A stretch of DNA of 52,055 bases from Acidiferrobacteraceae bacterium. GTDB lineage: Bacteria > Pseudomonadota > Gammaproteobacteria > Acidiferrobacterales > JAJDNE01. Positions 43,345 to 50,644 of this stretch are shown here, one piece after another. Location: assembly GCA_037388825.1 (NCBI GenBank), contig JARRJV010000023.1, positions 1 through 52,055 of the forward strand. The letters run 5' to 3'. A program made the position numbers and the translations under genes. The stretch's first letter is position 1, and each line of letters opens with the position of its first letter. The notes under the pieces are model-generated. The model was not told where the DNA came from. It searched no databases and saw nothing but the letters and a program-made list of their open reading frames with translations.

Positions 43345-44427
43345 ATGTCCGAAAAACGCCTCTTCCCACAGAGGAAAATGACAGCTTACGAGGCGATCAG
43401 CGAGGCACAGAAGATAGCCTACGGACCGCTCGTTTTTCAGGCGGTACGGGTCATGCGAGACATGGGGATCCTGGACGAACTGGACCGGAGCGGACAGGAA
43501 GGTAGGACAGCCGCGGAAGTGGCCGAATCCCTGGGGATCAGTCTGTATGGCGTGGAAACCCTGGTCGAAAGCGGTCTAAGCAGCGGTGTGCTGGAGCAAA
43601 ACGAAAACGACCACATTGTTCTTTCCAAGGTCGGCCACTACCTGCTCCACGACGAAATGACCCGCGTCAACATGGATTACAACCACTACATTTGTTACCA
43701 GGGCATGTTTCATCTCGACGAAGCGATCACCCAACAAAAGCCTTCCGGACTAAAGGTGTTTGGCGAACAGTGGAATACGCTCTACGAGGCCCTGCCGCAC
43801 CTTCCGGATCGAGTGAAGAACAGCTGGTATGCGTTCGATCACTTCTATTCGGATTCGGCCTACCCGGAAGCCCTGCAGATCATCCTGCAGCGGCACTCGA
43901 AGACGCTCGTCGATATCGGCACCAACATCGGCAAGTTCACCGTTCTCGCGGCGGGCGCCGACCCGGACCTCCGGATTACCATGATCGACCTTCCGGACCA
44001 GCTCCGAAACGCCATACGCAACGTAAAGGACGCCGGTTTTGAAGATCGCGTGGAACCCCTGGCCCTCGACCTGCTGGATTCATCCGCGCCCCTTCCGCAA
44101 GGACGCGATGTGTATTGGTTGAGCCAGCTCCTGTCGTGCTTCGGGGAAGACGAGATTGTCAGTATCCTGGCGCGCGCCCGTCACGCAATGGGTGACGACT
44201 CGCGCCTTTACATCCTGGAAACCTGTTGGGATCGCCAGGATCACGTCGCGGCAAGTTATTCCCTGATCAATACCTCGCTCTACTTCACGTGCATGGCCAG
44301 CGGCAACTCCAAGATGTACTCCGCCGAGCGCCTGTTGGAGTATGTTGACCGGGCCGGTTTGAAATGCAGCAAGGTTCACGACGGGCTCGGTATCTGCCAC
44401 ACCCTGTTCGAGTGCGAAAAGGCATAG
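43345..44427 (+). CDS. SAM-dependent O-methyltransferase, divergent from the polyene operon
   Basis: 360 residues of the acetylserotonin-type O-methyltransferase group: an N-terminal winged-helix dimerisation domain (AEVAESLGISLYGVETLVESG) and a Rossmann domain with LVDIGTNIGKFTV at about 188-200 and the ILETCWDRQDH segment near the catalytic region. GGAGGA at 43328 lies before the ATG. The position next to the ACP suggests methylation of the aryl head group (inference); many aryl polyene loci carry a methyltransferase. A hairpin follows the stop. Confidence 0.85.
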   Translation: MSEKRLFPQRKMTAYEAISEAQKIAYGPLVFQAVRVMRDMGILDELDRSGQEGRTAAEVAESLGISLYGVETLVESGLSSGVLEQNENDHIVLSKVGHYLLHDEMTRVNMDYNHYICYQGMFHLDEAITQQKPSGLKVFGEQWNTLYEALPHLPDRVKNSWYAFDHFYSDSAYPEALQIILQRHSKTLVDIGTNIGKFTVLAAGADPDLRITMIDLPDQLRNAIRNVKDAGFEDRVEPLALDLLDSSAPLPQGRDVYWLSQLLSCFGEDEIVSILARARHAMGDDSRLYILETCWDRQDHVAASYSLINTSLYFTCMASGNSKMYSAERLLEYVDRAGLKCSKVHDGLGICHTLFECEKA

Positions 44428-44440
44428 TTCCACAAAAAGC

Positions 44441-44466
44441 AAAGCCCCAAGCCGGGGCTTGGGGCT
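44441..44466. terminator. hairpin terminator between convergent genes
   Basis: AGCCCCAAGCC at 44443-44453 pairs with GGCTTGGGGCT at 44456-44466, a stem of about 11 bp. To its left on the plus strand stands an A-rich run (CACAAAAAGC), so for minus-strand transcripts the hairpin is followed by a U-rich tail. It most likely ends the secreted-protein gene at 44525, and may also stop the methyltransferase transcript. Confidence 0.7.
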
Positions 44467-44524
44467 GGGGCTGGTTCCTGCCTCAACGCATGACTGGCGT
44501 ATGCGTACGGCCCGCCCGGGCGCC

Positions 44525-44953
44525 CTACTTTGAGACGCACATGTAGTTCAGCTGAGAACCGATATCATTGTTAATGTTCATCATCCACGAGTTGGCGTTT
44601 GGATGAATGCGAGGCTTACCGCCATTCGCACTATAGTTCAGATTCTTGCTGCTCTTGTAATTGATATCGAAGGACTTGTTCGTATACTTGATTTCGACGT
44701 CCAGGGTGTGATTTCCCCGGACAATGATCTCGGCCCCGATCACACCGGGCTTTTTCGAGGTCACATACCAGCCCCTGGCCATAAGCCCCCCGGTAATACC
44801 CTTGACCATTTGTGCATCGCTCAGAGAGCAGCTGAGCGTCTGCGGCGCCGGATCGACCAGATCCGCGGAGCGACCGTAAGCGGTCGAAACGATGCCGATG
44901 AGGCCAAATACACCGATAGCAAGTTTGGAATAGGCGCGCACTCTGTTTGTCAT
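44525..44953 (-). CDS. secreted protein of unknown function, 142 aa
   Basis: Signal peptide (LAIGVFGLIGIVSTAYG) followed by a short beta-rich domain: MVKGITGGLMARGWYVTS, then IIVRGNHTLDVEIKYTNKSFDINY, then INNDIGSQLNYMC. I have seen similar short periplasmic proteins with an xIKYTNKSYxI-type core annotated only as hypothetical. The ATG at 44953 was chosen over the longer frame (to 44995) because it opens directly on the signal peptide after a GGAGA ribosome site. Terminator at 44443-44466. No functional clue beyond location near the pigment locus. Confidence 0.7.
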   Translation of the reverse strand: MTNRVRAYSKLAIGVFGLIGIVSTAYGRSADLVDPAPQTLSCSLSDAQMVKGITGGLMARGWYVTSKKPGVIGAEIIVRGNHTLDVEIKYTNKSFDINYKSSKNLNYSANGGKPRIHPNANSWMMNINNDIGSQLNYMCVSK

Positions 44954-45022
44954 CTTGATTCTCCGTATCTGGATTTTCGAGGCATTCACTCCCAATCGGG
45001 CGCGAACTGAAAATTAAAGCAG

Positions 45023-46414
45023 CTATAGCAATTTATCAAGAATCCGGTCGTTGCGGGTCAGGCGCGCGTAGCCGCGGCCAACCCAGTACCAGTGCAAGAA
45101 AAGCGCTTCGGCAATAGCGTAACGCAGGAGTGTGTGAAATTTCCGATTTCCCTCAGCCGCGCAAGCCGCAACGTTCAGGCCCAGACCGTTGGCGAGCGTG
45201 CGAATTCGCTCCAGATGATAGCGATTCGAAACGATGGCGATACCGGATTGTCCCACGAGCAAGGACCGGGCCTTGCGCAGATTGTCCAGGGTATTCGCCG
45301 AAGTCTCCTCGACAATGATCCGTTCCGCCGTAACTCCCTTTTCCACCAGGTAGGTCTTGCCGGCGGCGGCCTCCGTGATCTGGCCGTGGGGCCGCCCGCC
45401 GAGCAGCAACATGAAGGCCTCCGGGTTGCGTTCCGCAATCTCGGCGGCACGATTCAGACGGGACGCGTAGTCCGCGGAGACGTTCCCGTTTTGCAGGCGA
45501 AAGCCCGGAACAACAACCATGCTCGCCGGGCCGATGGCCGTTGGCGCCAGCCATGCCGTTTTGATCACGCGATAGAGCAGCCACAGGTATCCGGTGCCCA
45601 GACTGGCAATCGCGGAAAACCCCGATAGCAGGAACATGGCGCCCGCATCCCGGTCAAAACCGCGCCGGGCGAGTTTGCGGAACACGGGGCGAATGAATGC
45701 CTCATGGAAACCCCGAGGGTGCATGTGCCGCTGCAACAGCCGGCGGGCAACCATCTTCGTGATCAACTTCACATCCGTGAGAGAGCGAAAATGGCTCTTG
45801 CGCAGCTCGCTTCCGTAGATTGCCGGAATGGGAACGGGTACGCTGCGGACGCTTCGCCAGGCACCCTCGATCAGCACCTCGCTCTCAAACACGAAGCTCC
45901 GCTCCCGACCGGTGTCGATGTTCAGGTCCTGGATCAGCGATGCCGGATACAAGCGGAAACCGGACTGTGAATCGGGAATCGGATAGCCGGCGGCCCAGGA
46001 AATCCAGAAGTTCGCAAACCGGTTGGCGAGATATCGTTTCGCGGGGATGTTCTGCCGCTCGTGCAACCGCGCCCCAATTATTATGGTATCGGGATGCTGC
46101 GCAGCGGCGTCCAGGATGGCGGGAATGTCCTCAGGGCGATGCTGTCCGTCGGCGTCCAGGGTAATCACATGGCTCGCCCCGTGGGCAAGGGCATGCTGCA
46201 TCCCGTTCCAGAGGGAAGCGGCCTTTCCAAGATTCTGTGCGTTGCGCAATACCACGACGTCGCTGTCTACCAGCTCGGCACCGGTATTGTCACTCGACCC
46301 GTCATCGACCACGATAACCACCGGGCAGAATTTCCGTGCCCGGTTGGCGATGTCCCTGATGGTCCCTTCCTCGTTAAAAGCGGGAATGACGACCGCGCCG
46401 CGCGCTCCTGTCAT
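45023..46414 (-). CDS. family 2 glycosyltransferase fused to a DUF218 (YdcF/ElyC-like) domain
   Basis: 463 residues in two parts. Residues 1-235 are a GT-A fold: VVIPAFNEEGTIR, VVDDGSSDNT, NLGKAASLW, ITLDADGQHRPED (the DxD-type metal site), a family typical of dolichol-phosphate-mannose-like and aryl-polyene transferases. A hydrophobic segment (259-284, MFLLSGFSAIASLGTGYLWLL) separates it from a DUF218 part (about 297-430): VVPGFRLQNGNV, SRLNRAAEIAER, EETSANTLDNLRKA, VSNRYHLER. DUF218 proteins act on envelope polysaccharide carriers. The fusion is unusual. ATG 46414 overlaps the sulfotransferase stop (ATGA). Confidence 0.88.
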   Translation of the reverse strand: MTGARGAVVIPAFNEEGTIRDIANRARKFCPVVIVVDDGSSDNTGAELVDSDVVVLRNAQNLGKAASLWNGMQHALAHGASHVITLDADGQHRPEDIPAILDAAAQHPDTIIIGARLHERQNIPAKRYLANRFANFWISWAAGYPIPDSQSGFRLYPASLIQDLNIDTGRERSFVFESEVLIEGAWRSVRSVPVPIPAIYGSELRKSHFRSLTDVKLITKMVARRLLQRHMHPRGFHEAFIRPVFRKLARRGFDRDAGAMFLLSGFSAIASLGTGYLWLLYRVIKTAWLAPTAIGPASMVVVPGFRLQNGNVSADYASRLNRAAEIAERNPEAFMLLLGGRPHGQITEAAAGKTYLVEKGVTAERIIVEETSANTLDNLRKARSLLVGQSGIAIVSNRYHLERIRTLANGLGLNVAACAAEGNRKFHTLLRYAIAEALFLHWYWVGRGYARLTRNDRILDKLL

Positions 46415-47454
46415 TCTGCCGCCCCTGAAAGGAAGTGTGCCCAACTGGATTCAACCGGGCCAGCGCGATCCACCGCGCCGCGCCGGTTCCCGGCTTGCGC
46501 CTGTGCATTTCCTGCGCCCGCTTCAAGCCAGGCACGGCATTCCGGGTCCAATGCCTCCTGGCAGACCCGATCGTAGGCATTCAGCTCCTCGGGCGAGAGA
46601 ACCTTCTGCCAGCGTCCATTGGTCCCTCGATAGAAGAAGGTTTCGGCCCCGCCTTTCCAGAACCTTCCCATCCCTGGAGCATATTGGTCGCCTCGACGCT
46701 TCATTTCCGGGAACGAAACCGCATCAACGATCCTCTCCAGCAGCGAAGCGCTGACATCGATTTCCAGAAAATCGGCAATTCCAAGGACCTGGCTGCGGAT
46801 GTCACCCAAGAGGTCGTTGTAGTGAACAAACCGGATATTGTGCAGATCGCGATAGGGCCACCACGACTGGATGTTGGAAAAAAGTGACCAGTAGGGCCAC
46901 CCGCTGGATTCGCCCCTCATCAACCCGCGACGGAGCCAATGGTCCCAGAACGTGTGGATGTCTGTCGGCCCATCGGGAAACGCTGGGAGATCGGGTGCAA
47001 GCAACTGGTTGATCAATGTCACGCTTTCATCGGTCATGTTTGAAAAATGATTCCACAGGGACATGAATATATCCCTGCCGTCGCGACCAACATAAATGTA
47101 TTTGACTTGTTCGTCATAGGGCAGCGCATCGAGTGGCAAATGGGTCTTGATGAAGCGCCGTTCCGTCTGTCCCCGCAGGGTCGCCAGCGTTCCATGCAGG
47201 GAGGTATAGCGGGCCTCCAGCCAGGGGGAGCGCTCGGACAAGGTTCCCGAAAATGTCCCGTCCGGACCCAGAAGGTGTGCCACAATCGCCTGCACCCAGG
47301 TGGTACCCGCCTTGTACGAACTCGCGACAATAATGTCGCTGGTGCGCGCATGAAAGTGGTTCCACCTCGTGCTGTCGAGCAGGTGACACTGACAGATGCG
47401 CGAGCGCCTCGGCAGGCGCATGGTCACTGGGGTATGTTTCGGCTGCTTGTGCAT
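46411..47454 (-). CDS. sulfotransferase
   Basis: PAPS-dependent sulfotransferase of about 347 residues. The 5'-phosphosulfate loop is ASSYKAGTTWVQAIV (44-58), the catalytic histidine is in FIKTHLPLDALP (His105), and the 3'-phosphate segment is YVGRDGRDIFMSLWNHF (121-137); the C-terminal RFWKGGAETFFYRGTNGRWQ is the PAPS adenine loop. The start is uncertain: ATG 47454 has no strong ribosome site and TTG at 47484 or ATG near 47421 are alternatives. Coupled to the glycosyltransferase downstream; likely sulfates a lipid, glycan or pigment. Confidence 0.9.
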   Translation of the reverse strand: MHKQPKHTPVTMRLPRRSRICQCHLLDSTRWNHFHARTSDIIVASSYKAGTTWVQAIVAHLLGPDGTFSGTLSERSPWLEARYTSLHGTLATLRGQTERRFIKTHLPLDALPYDEQVKYIYVGRDGRDIFMSLWNHFSNMTDESVTLINQLLAPDLPAFPDGPTDIHTFWDHWLRRGLMRGESSGWPYWSLFSNIQSWWPYRDLHNIRFVHYNDLLGDIRSQVLGIADFLEIDVSASLLERIVDAVSFPEMKRRGDQYAPGMGRFWKGGAETFFYRGTNGRWQKVLSPEELNAYDRVCQEALDPECRAWLEAGAGNAQAQAGNRRGAVDRAGPVESSWAHFLSGAAE

Positions 47455-47490
47455 TTCTGTCTGTCGACCGGGACCGAAGCCCAATGCCCA

Positions 47491-48150
47491 TCAGCGACCA
47501 GCGAGCCGGGCAACAATATGAAACCGGATCTCAATCCGGTCGCGAATTCGCAGCAGGCCGCCCACGGCCCGAAACGGTTCAATGTTGAACTCCGACTGAT
47601 CCACCGGAAAGGCGCCGTCGGCCGAGAGCACTTCTCCCGTGGACTGAATCCGGACCGGGACAACAATCTTTCGTTTCATGCCGTGCAGATCGATTTCGGT
47701 ATGAAGCGCGTTGCCATCGAATACACCCGACGCACGGATCCTGTTGAAGCGGGGATAGTCCAGGACCTTCGGGCCCAACATGTTGCGACGGGTTGCCTTG
47801 CGGGCGCTGTCGTCCACTTCCGTGGAGAAATCCGTGCCCTGGGCTGCACGGTCATCCTTGCGGTCCACCTCCAGGCTTTCCATGGGCAACTGCAGCGAAA
47901 AGCGCCCGGTCCGGGCCCCTGAGCCCTGCCACTGGATGGTTCCGTGCAGGGCGCGGCTGCTGATGACATGATTGTGGCCGAACGGCTGCAGGAAACCGCC
48001 GCGGTAGACCAGGATCGATACCAGGGACCGGTCTTTCAGGATCTCGTAGGTACCGGCCGGAGCCGCTGCACTGGCCCCTGCCAGCACGTACAGACCGACC
48101 GTGGCTGCGGAGACAAGAGACTTCAGGGCAGATCCGAACCAGTATGACAT
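47491..48150 (-). CDS. YceI-like periplasmic protein
   Basis: 219 residues: signal peptide (ALKSLVSAATVGLYVLAGASA), then GTYEILKDRSLVSILVYRGG, LQPFGHNHVISSRALHGTI, LDYPRFNRIRASGVFDG and DLHGMKRKIVVPV, the order of a YceI isoprenoid-binding lipocalin-like barrel. Divergent in detail from canonical YceI. ATG 48150 opens on the signal peptide; the frame is open upstream. It precedes the sulfotransferase by 36 bases on the same strand and may belong to its unit. Confidence 0.82.
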   Translation of the reverse strand: MSYWFGSALKSLVSAATVGLYVLAGASAAAPAGTYEILKDRSLVSILVYRGGFLQPFGHNHVISSRALHGTIQWQGSGARTGRFSLQLPMESLEVDRKDDRAAQGTDFSTEVDDSARKATRRNMLGPKVLDYPRFNRIRASGVFDGNALHTEIDLHGMKRKIVVPVRIQSTGEVLSADGAFPVDQSEFNIEPFRAVGGLLRIRDRIEIRFHIVARLAGR

Positions 48151-48487
48151 CTGTGCTGTCCCGTAGCCGGAGCCCTTGTCGCGATCTGGCGGCGCGGCCT
48201 GTACCTCAGCCCTTGGGAGGACCTCAATTCTTGCCTTGCTGGACTTGCGTGCAGGACCTGTAGGCTGTCTGGGTACGTCATTGGTACGCGTACCTCCGAA
48301 CAATCTTTCAACAGGCTAGTTCACGATTCTTCAAAATGCAATCACCACTCCCCGACGCCGGGCTGCGATGGCGTAGGTTCAAGCTGTGGCTGGAAATAGC
48401 AGTCCGGTGACGCGACTAATCCGAAGGCTGCGACGGCCGTGCATTGGTCGCCGGCGCGTGCTGTGCCGGAAGATGATAGACCACGCC
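48151..48487. other. intergenic region upstream of YceI-like gene
   Basis: No gene recognised. It contains a 12-base palindrome GGTACGCGTACC (48283-48294) preceded 11 bases upstream by a partial copy (GGTACGT, 48272), about 130 bases from the YceI-like start, which may be an operator. The remainder shows no strong hairpin, repeat or coding frame. Confidence 0.4.
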
Positions 48488-48598
48488 CTAGCGTATGATC
48501 GCAAGGATTCCGCCTGCTGCCACCAGAAGTAACAGAACAACAATCAATATCAGCTCGGTACGATGTTCTTTGAGTACCTCTTTCTTCCTGTCTTCCAC
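48488..48598 (-). CDS. 36-residue single-pass membrane peptide downstream of glmS
   Basis: Too short for usual gene calls. From GTG 48598 the frame reads MEDRKKEVLKEHRTEL, a charged N-terminus, then a continuous hydrophobic helix (ILIVVLLLLVAAGGILAII) and a final Arg and stop. A GGAG ribosome site stands 7 bases before the GTG. It lies 40 bases after the glmS stop on the same strand. The clean charge-then-helix layout and ribosome site suggest a real small protein; no known family was recognised. Confidence 0.6.
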   Translation of the reverse strand: MEDRKKEVLKEHRTELILIVVLLLLVAAGGILAIIR

Positions 48599-48637
48599 AA
48601 CTTCACTCCGGTTGACGAAACGCAAACCCTGCGAGCG

Positions 48638-50464
48638 CTATTCTACGGTTACCGACTTGGCCAGGTTGCGTGGCTGATCCACGTCGGTGCCTCGCAATAC
48701 CGCAACATGGTATGCCAGAAGCTGCAGTGGCACGCTGTAGGTGATCGGCGCAGTCGACGGGCCGATATCGGACAGCGTGAGGTTTTCGTAGTTGTCCAGA
48801 TCGATGTGTACATCCTTGTCGCTGAACAGAAACAGCTGACCGCCGCGGGCGCGGACCTCCTGCAGATTGGACAGGACCTTTTCAAGCAGGGGATCTCGCG
48901 GGAGGGCGCAGATAACCGGCATCTCGGCGTCGACCAGGGCGAGCGGGCCGTGTTTGAGTTCGCCTGCCGGATACGCCTCCGCGTGAATGTATGAAATCTC
49001 CTTGAGCTTGAGGGCACCCTCCAGCGCGATCGGGTAGAACGGACCCCGGCCGAGGAACAGCGCATGCTGCTTGTCGCCGAAGGCGTGTGCCATGGCTTCG
49101 ATCGCATCGCTAAGTTCGAGCACCACCTCGATCTGACGCGGCAGCGCATGCAGTTCCTCGACCTGCTCCTGTTCCTGCTCTCGCGTCATGCCATGCCGGC
49201 GCGCCAGCGCCAGCACGATGAGCCGCAGGGCCACCAACTGGGTCGTGAACGCCTTGGTGGATGCGACACCAATCTCGGGGCCGGCACGGGTCATGAGCGC
49301 CACATCCGATTCCCGCACCAGCGAACTCTCGGGTACGTTGCAGATACTGAGGCTACCGACGTAACCGGCCTTTTTGGCGCCGCGCAGGGCCGCGAGTGTG
49401 TCCGCCGTTTCGCCAGACTGCGAGATGGTCAGGAACAGCGTACCGTCGGGCACAACAACATTGCGATACCGGTATTCACTCGCAACCTCGACACTGCACG
49501 GAATCCCCATCTCCTCCAGCCAGTACCGGGCGACGAGACCGGCGTGGAAACTCGTTCCGCAGGCAACAATGTGAACTCCTTGCGCGCGGTCGAACAGCGC
49601 TGTGGCCTCGTGGCCGAAACTCTCTTCCAGCAACCGCCCCTTGTAGATCCGCCCCTCGAGCGTTTCCGCGATTACGGCCGGCTGCTCGAAGATCTCCTTG
49701 AGCATGTAATGGCGGTAGGGCCCCTTGTCGGCGACCGAGGCGGACACCTGTGAATCGCGCACCGGGCGCTCCACTTCATTCCCCTCGCCATCGTAGAGCC
49801 TGATGCTCTCATGCCGAATGTCCGCGATATCGCCTTCCTCCAGGAAGATGAACCGCTTCGTAACGGGCAACAGGGCGAAAACATCCGACGCGATGAAGTT
49901 TTCGCTGTTGCCGACGCCAATGACGAGCGGACTGCCGACGCGCGCCACCACCATGCGGTCCGGTTCTTCGGGTCGGATCACGGCCAGTGCATATGCTCCG
50001 ACCAGCTTGTTGGCAGCCTGGCGCACCGCCTGGAGCAGGTCCGGCGCGGAACGCAGTTCATTGGCGAGCAGATGGGCGATGACCTCCGTGTCGGTTTCCG
50101 ACGTGAAGAAAAAGCCCTGCTTCTCCAGTTCCTGGCGCAGTTCTGCGTGATTTTCAATGATCCCGTTGTGCACCAGGGCAACGGCCTCGCCGCTCATGTG
50201 CGGGTGGGCGTTACGCTCGGCGGGGATGCCGTGCGTGGCCCAGCGCGTGTGGGCGATCCCGAGTTCGCCGGTCAGGGAAGACTGATCCAGGCGTTTTTGC
50301 AGTTCGGCCACCTTGCCAACGGAGCGGATGCGCTCGAGACGTGACTGCCCATCACGAATTGCGATGCCGGCGGAATCGTATCCGCGGTATTCAAGCCTGC
50401 GCAGGCCGTCGATCAGTGTGGGAACGATGTTTCGTTTTGCGATTGCGCCAACAATGCCACACAT
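48638..50464 (-). CDS. glmS: glutamine--fructose-6-phosphate aminotransferase GlmS
   Basis: Makes glucosamine-6-phosphate for peptidoglycan and LPS. 608 residues with the N-terminal nucleophile Cys after Met (MCGIVGAIAK) and GIAHTRWATHG of the glutaminase domain, then two SIS domains (CGTSFHAGLVARYWLEE, SQSGETADTLAALRGAK, LGRGPFYPIALEGALKLKEISYIHAE) and the final PRNLAKSVTVE. ATG 50464 is required to expose Cys2; the longer upstream frame is not used. The 180-base gap to glmU carries two hairpins. Confidence 0.98.
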   Translation of the reverse strand: MCGIVGAIAKRNIVPTLIDGLRRLEYRGYDSAGIAIRDGQSRLERIRSVGKVAELQKRLDQSSLTGELGIAHTRWATHGIPAERNAHPHMSGEAVALVHNGIIENHAELRQELEKQGFFFTSETDTEVIAHLLANELRSAPDLLQAVRQAANKLVGAYALAVIRPEEPDRMVVARVGSPLVIGVGNSENFIASDVFALLPVTKRFIFLEEGDIADIRHESIRLYDGEGNEVERPVRDSQVSASVADKGPYRHYMLKEIFEQPAVIAETLEGRIYKGRLLEESFGHEATALFDRAQGVHIVACGTSFHAGLVARYWLEEMGIPCSVEVASEYRYRNVVVPDGTLFLTISQSGETADTLAALRGAKKAGYVGSLSICNVPESSLVRESDVALMTRAGPEIGVASTKAFTTQLVALRLIVLALARRHGMTREQEQEQVEELHALPRQIEVVLELSDAIEAMAHAFGDKQHALFLGRGPFYPIALEGALKLKEISYIHAEAYPAGELKHGPLALVDAEMPVICALPRDPLLEKVLSNLQEVRARGGQLFLFSDKDVHIDLDNYENLTLSDIGPSTAPITYSVPLQLLAYHVAVLRGTDVDQPRNLAKSVTVE

Positions 50465-50644
50465 GGGGAATTCCGTGTCTACTCGTTTGATATGGATTGA
50501 CTTCGTCTGGCAGGGCGCCTCGGACACAACGGGATGCTGATTCGTCCCGGTTCAGCCGACTGCTTTCCCCACCCCCTGTTTCCCGCTGCGTACAGCGGTC
50601 CTTTCTTCCTCCCCCGGCGGAAAACACCGTCGGGGCACTCACGC
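50465..50644 (-). other. glmU-glmS intergenic leader with two stem-loops
   Basis: Two perfect or near-perfect stems: CCCCGGCGG/CCGTCGGGG (50612-50620 with 50627-50635, one G-T) and CCGCTG/CAGCGG (50583-50588 with 50593-50598, loop CGTA). Neither has a U tract, so they may be attenuation, processing or stability elements of the glmUS message. No regulator gene lies in the gap, unlike in some other proteobacteria. Confidence 0.45.

Noticed and set aside
43157-43369. Minus-strand frame ending in SFGYSPTAEARDVLAGEFLQNP upstream of the methyltransferase
   Set aside because: The tail has a protein-like look, but the frame lies in the regulatory gap, has no recognisable family and no ribosome site that I can support. 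Kept as intergenic.
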